DNA of 5,416 nt, from positions 1 to 5,416 of the forward strand of contig JAIRZH010000089.1 of NCBI GenBank assembly GCA_031267335.1, in the 5' to 3' direction. The position numbers and the translations under genes were made by a program. The DNA is from Oscillospiraceae bacterium (GTDB lineage Bacteria; Bacillota; Clostridia; Oscillospirales; Acutalibacteraceae). Positions 5,339 to 5,416 of the stretch are shown here, piece after piece. The notes beneath the pieces are model-generated. The model searched no databases, was not told the origin of the DNA, and saw nothing but the letters and a program-made list of their open reading frames with translations. Numbering within the stretch: the stretch's first letter is position 1; each line of letters starts with the position of its first letter.

Positions 5339-5416
5339 ATGTTAACAAAAAATATTAAAGAAATACTCTCCGATTCGGTAAATATAAACCTAAAACAAAA
5401 AGTATTTTTAGAAATT
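5339..5416 (+). CDS. 5' end of a rightward CDS, product uncertain
   Basis: Twenty-six codons from ATG 5339 run off the window, reading MLTKNIKEILSDSVNINLKQ and then KVFLEI. The short amphipathic start followed by VFLEI is compatible with the N-terminal domain of arginyl-tRNA synthetase, but too little is visible to name it. The ribosome binding site is weak. The same frame is open back to a TAA at 5195-5197, with a TTG at 5210, but that TTG coincides with the -35 box, so ATG 5339 is the likelier start. A strong promoter upstream supports a real gene. Confidence 0.55.
   Translation, partial: MLTKNIKEILSDSVNINLKQKVFLEI

Overview
The window is a very AT-rich bacterial stretch. It carries four recognisable protein-coding regions and the first codons of a fifth, separated by spacers made largely of palindromic repeat elements. 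The AT bias, the housekeeping genes and spacers full of decaying repeats suggest a host-associated or genome-reduced bacterium. An Endomicrobium-like Elusimicrobiota symbiont would fit, but that lineage is inference and nothing here proves it.

Layout. An unrecognised rightward ORF (76-906) converges on a leftward block. Read on the minus strand, that block is a NifS/IscS-type cysteine desulfurase (4654-3536), a RicT/YaaT-type PSP1-domain protein (2914-2105), and PstB, the ATPase of the phosphate ABC transporter (2091-1330). ricT and pstB are 13 bp apart and form an apparent operon. At the right edge, a good sigma-70-like promoter (5210-5238) precedes a rightward CDS that starts at 5339 and runs off the window.

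Spacers. All the long gene-free stretches (907-1329, 2960-3535, 4655-5338) contain imperfect palindromes bounded by TA dinucleotides. I distinguish family R1 (about 160 bp, ends TA-GGGCCTGT; four full copies A-D and one half copy E), family R2 (ends TA-GAGCCTGT; three copies a-c) and one copy of an unrelated inverted-repeat unit, R3. Together they cover roughly a quarter of the window. R1-C sits inside R2-b with a clean TA duplication, and R1-D sits inside R2-c with its right flank at the equivalent position, so these look like MITEs (non-autonomous transposable elements). The end of R2-b encodes the last eight residues and the stop of the cysteine desulfurase. R2-a appears to supply the pstB stop codon. 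Two candidate promoters (ricT, nifS) lie at or inside repeat ends.

Function. Cysteine desulfurase supplies sulfur for Fe-S clusters and tRNA thiolation. RicT homologues in Bacillus belong to an Fe-S-containing complex, so the two could be linked functionally. PstB appears without pstS, pstC, pstA or phoU in the window. The most unusual part of the window is the nested, gene-invading palindrome system, not any single protein.
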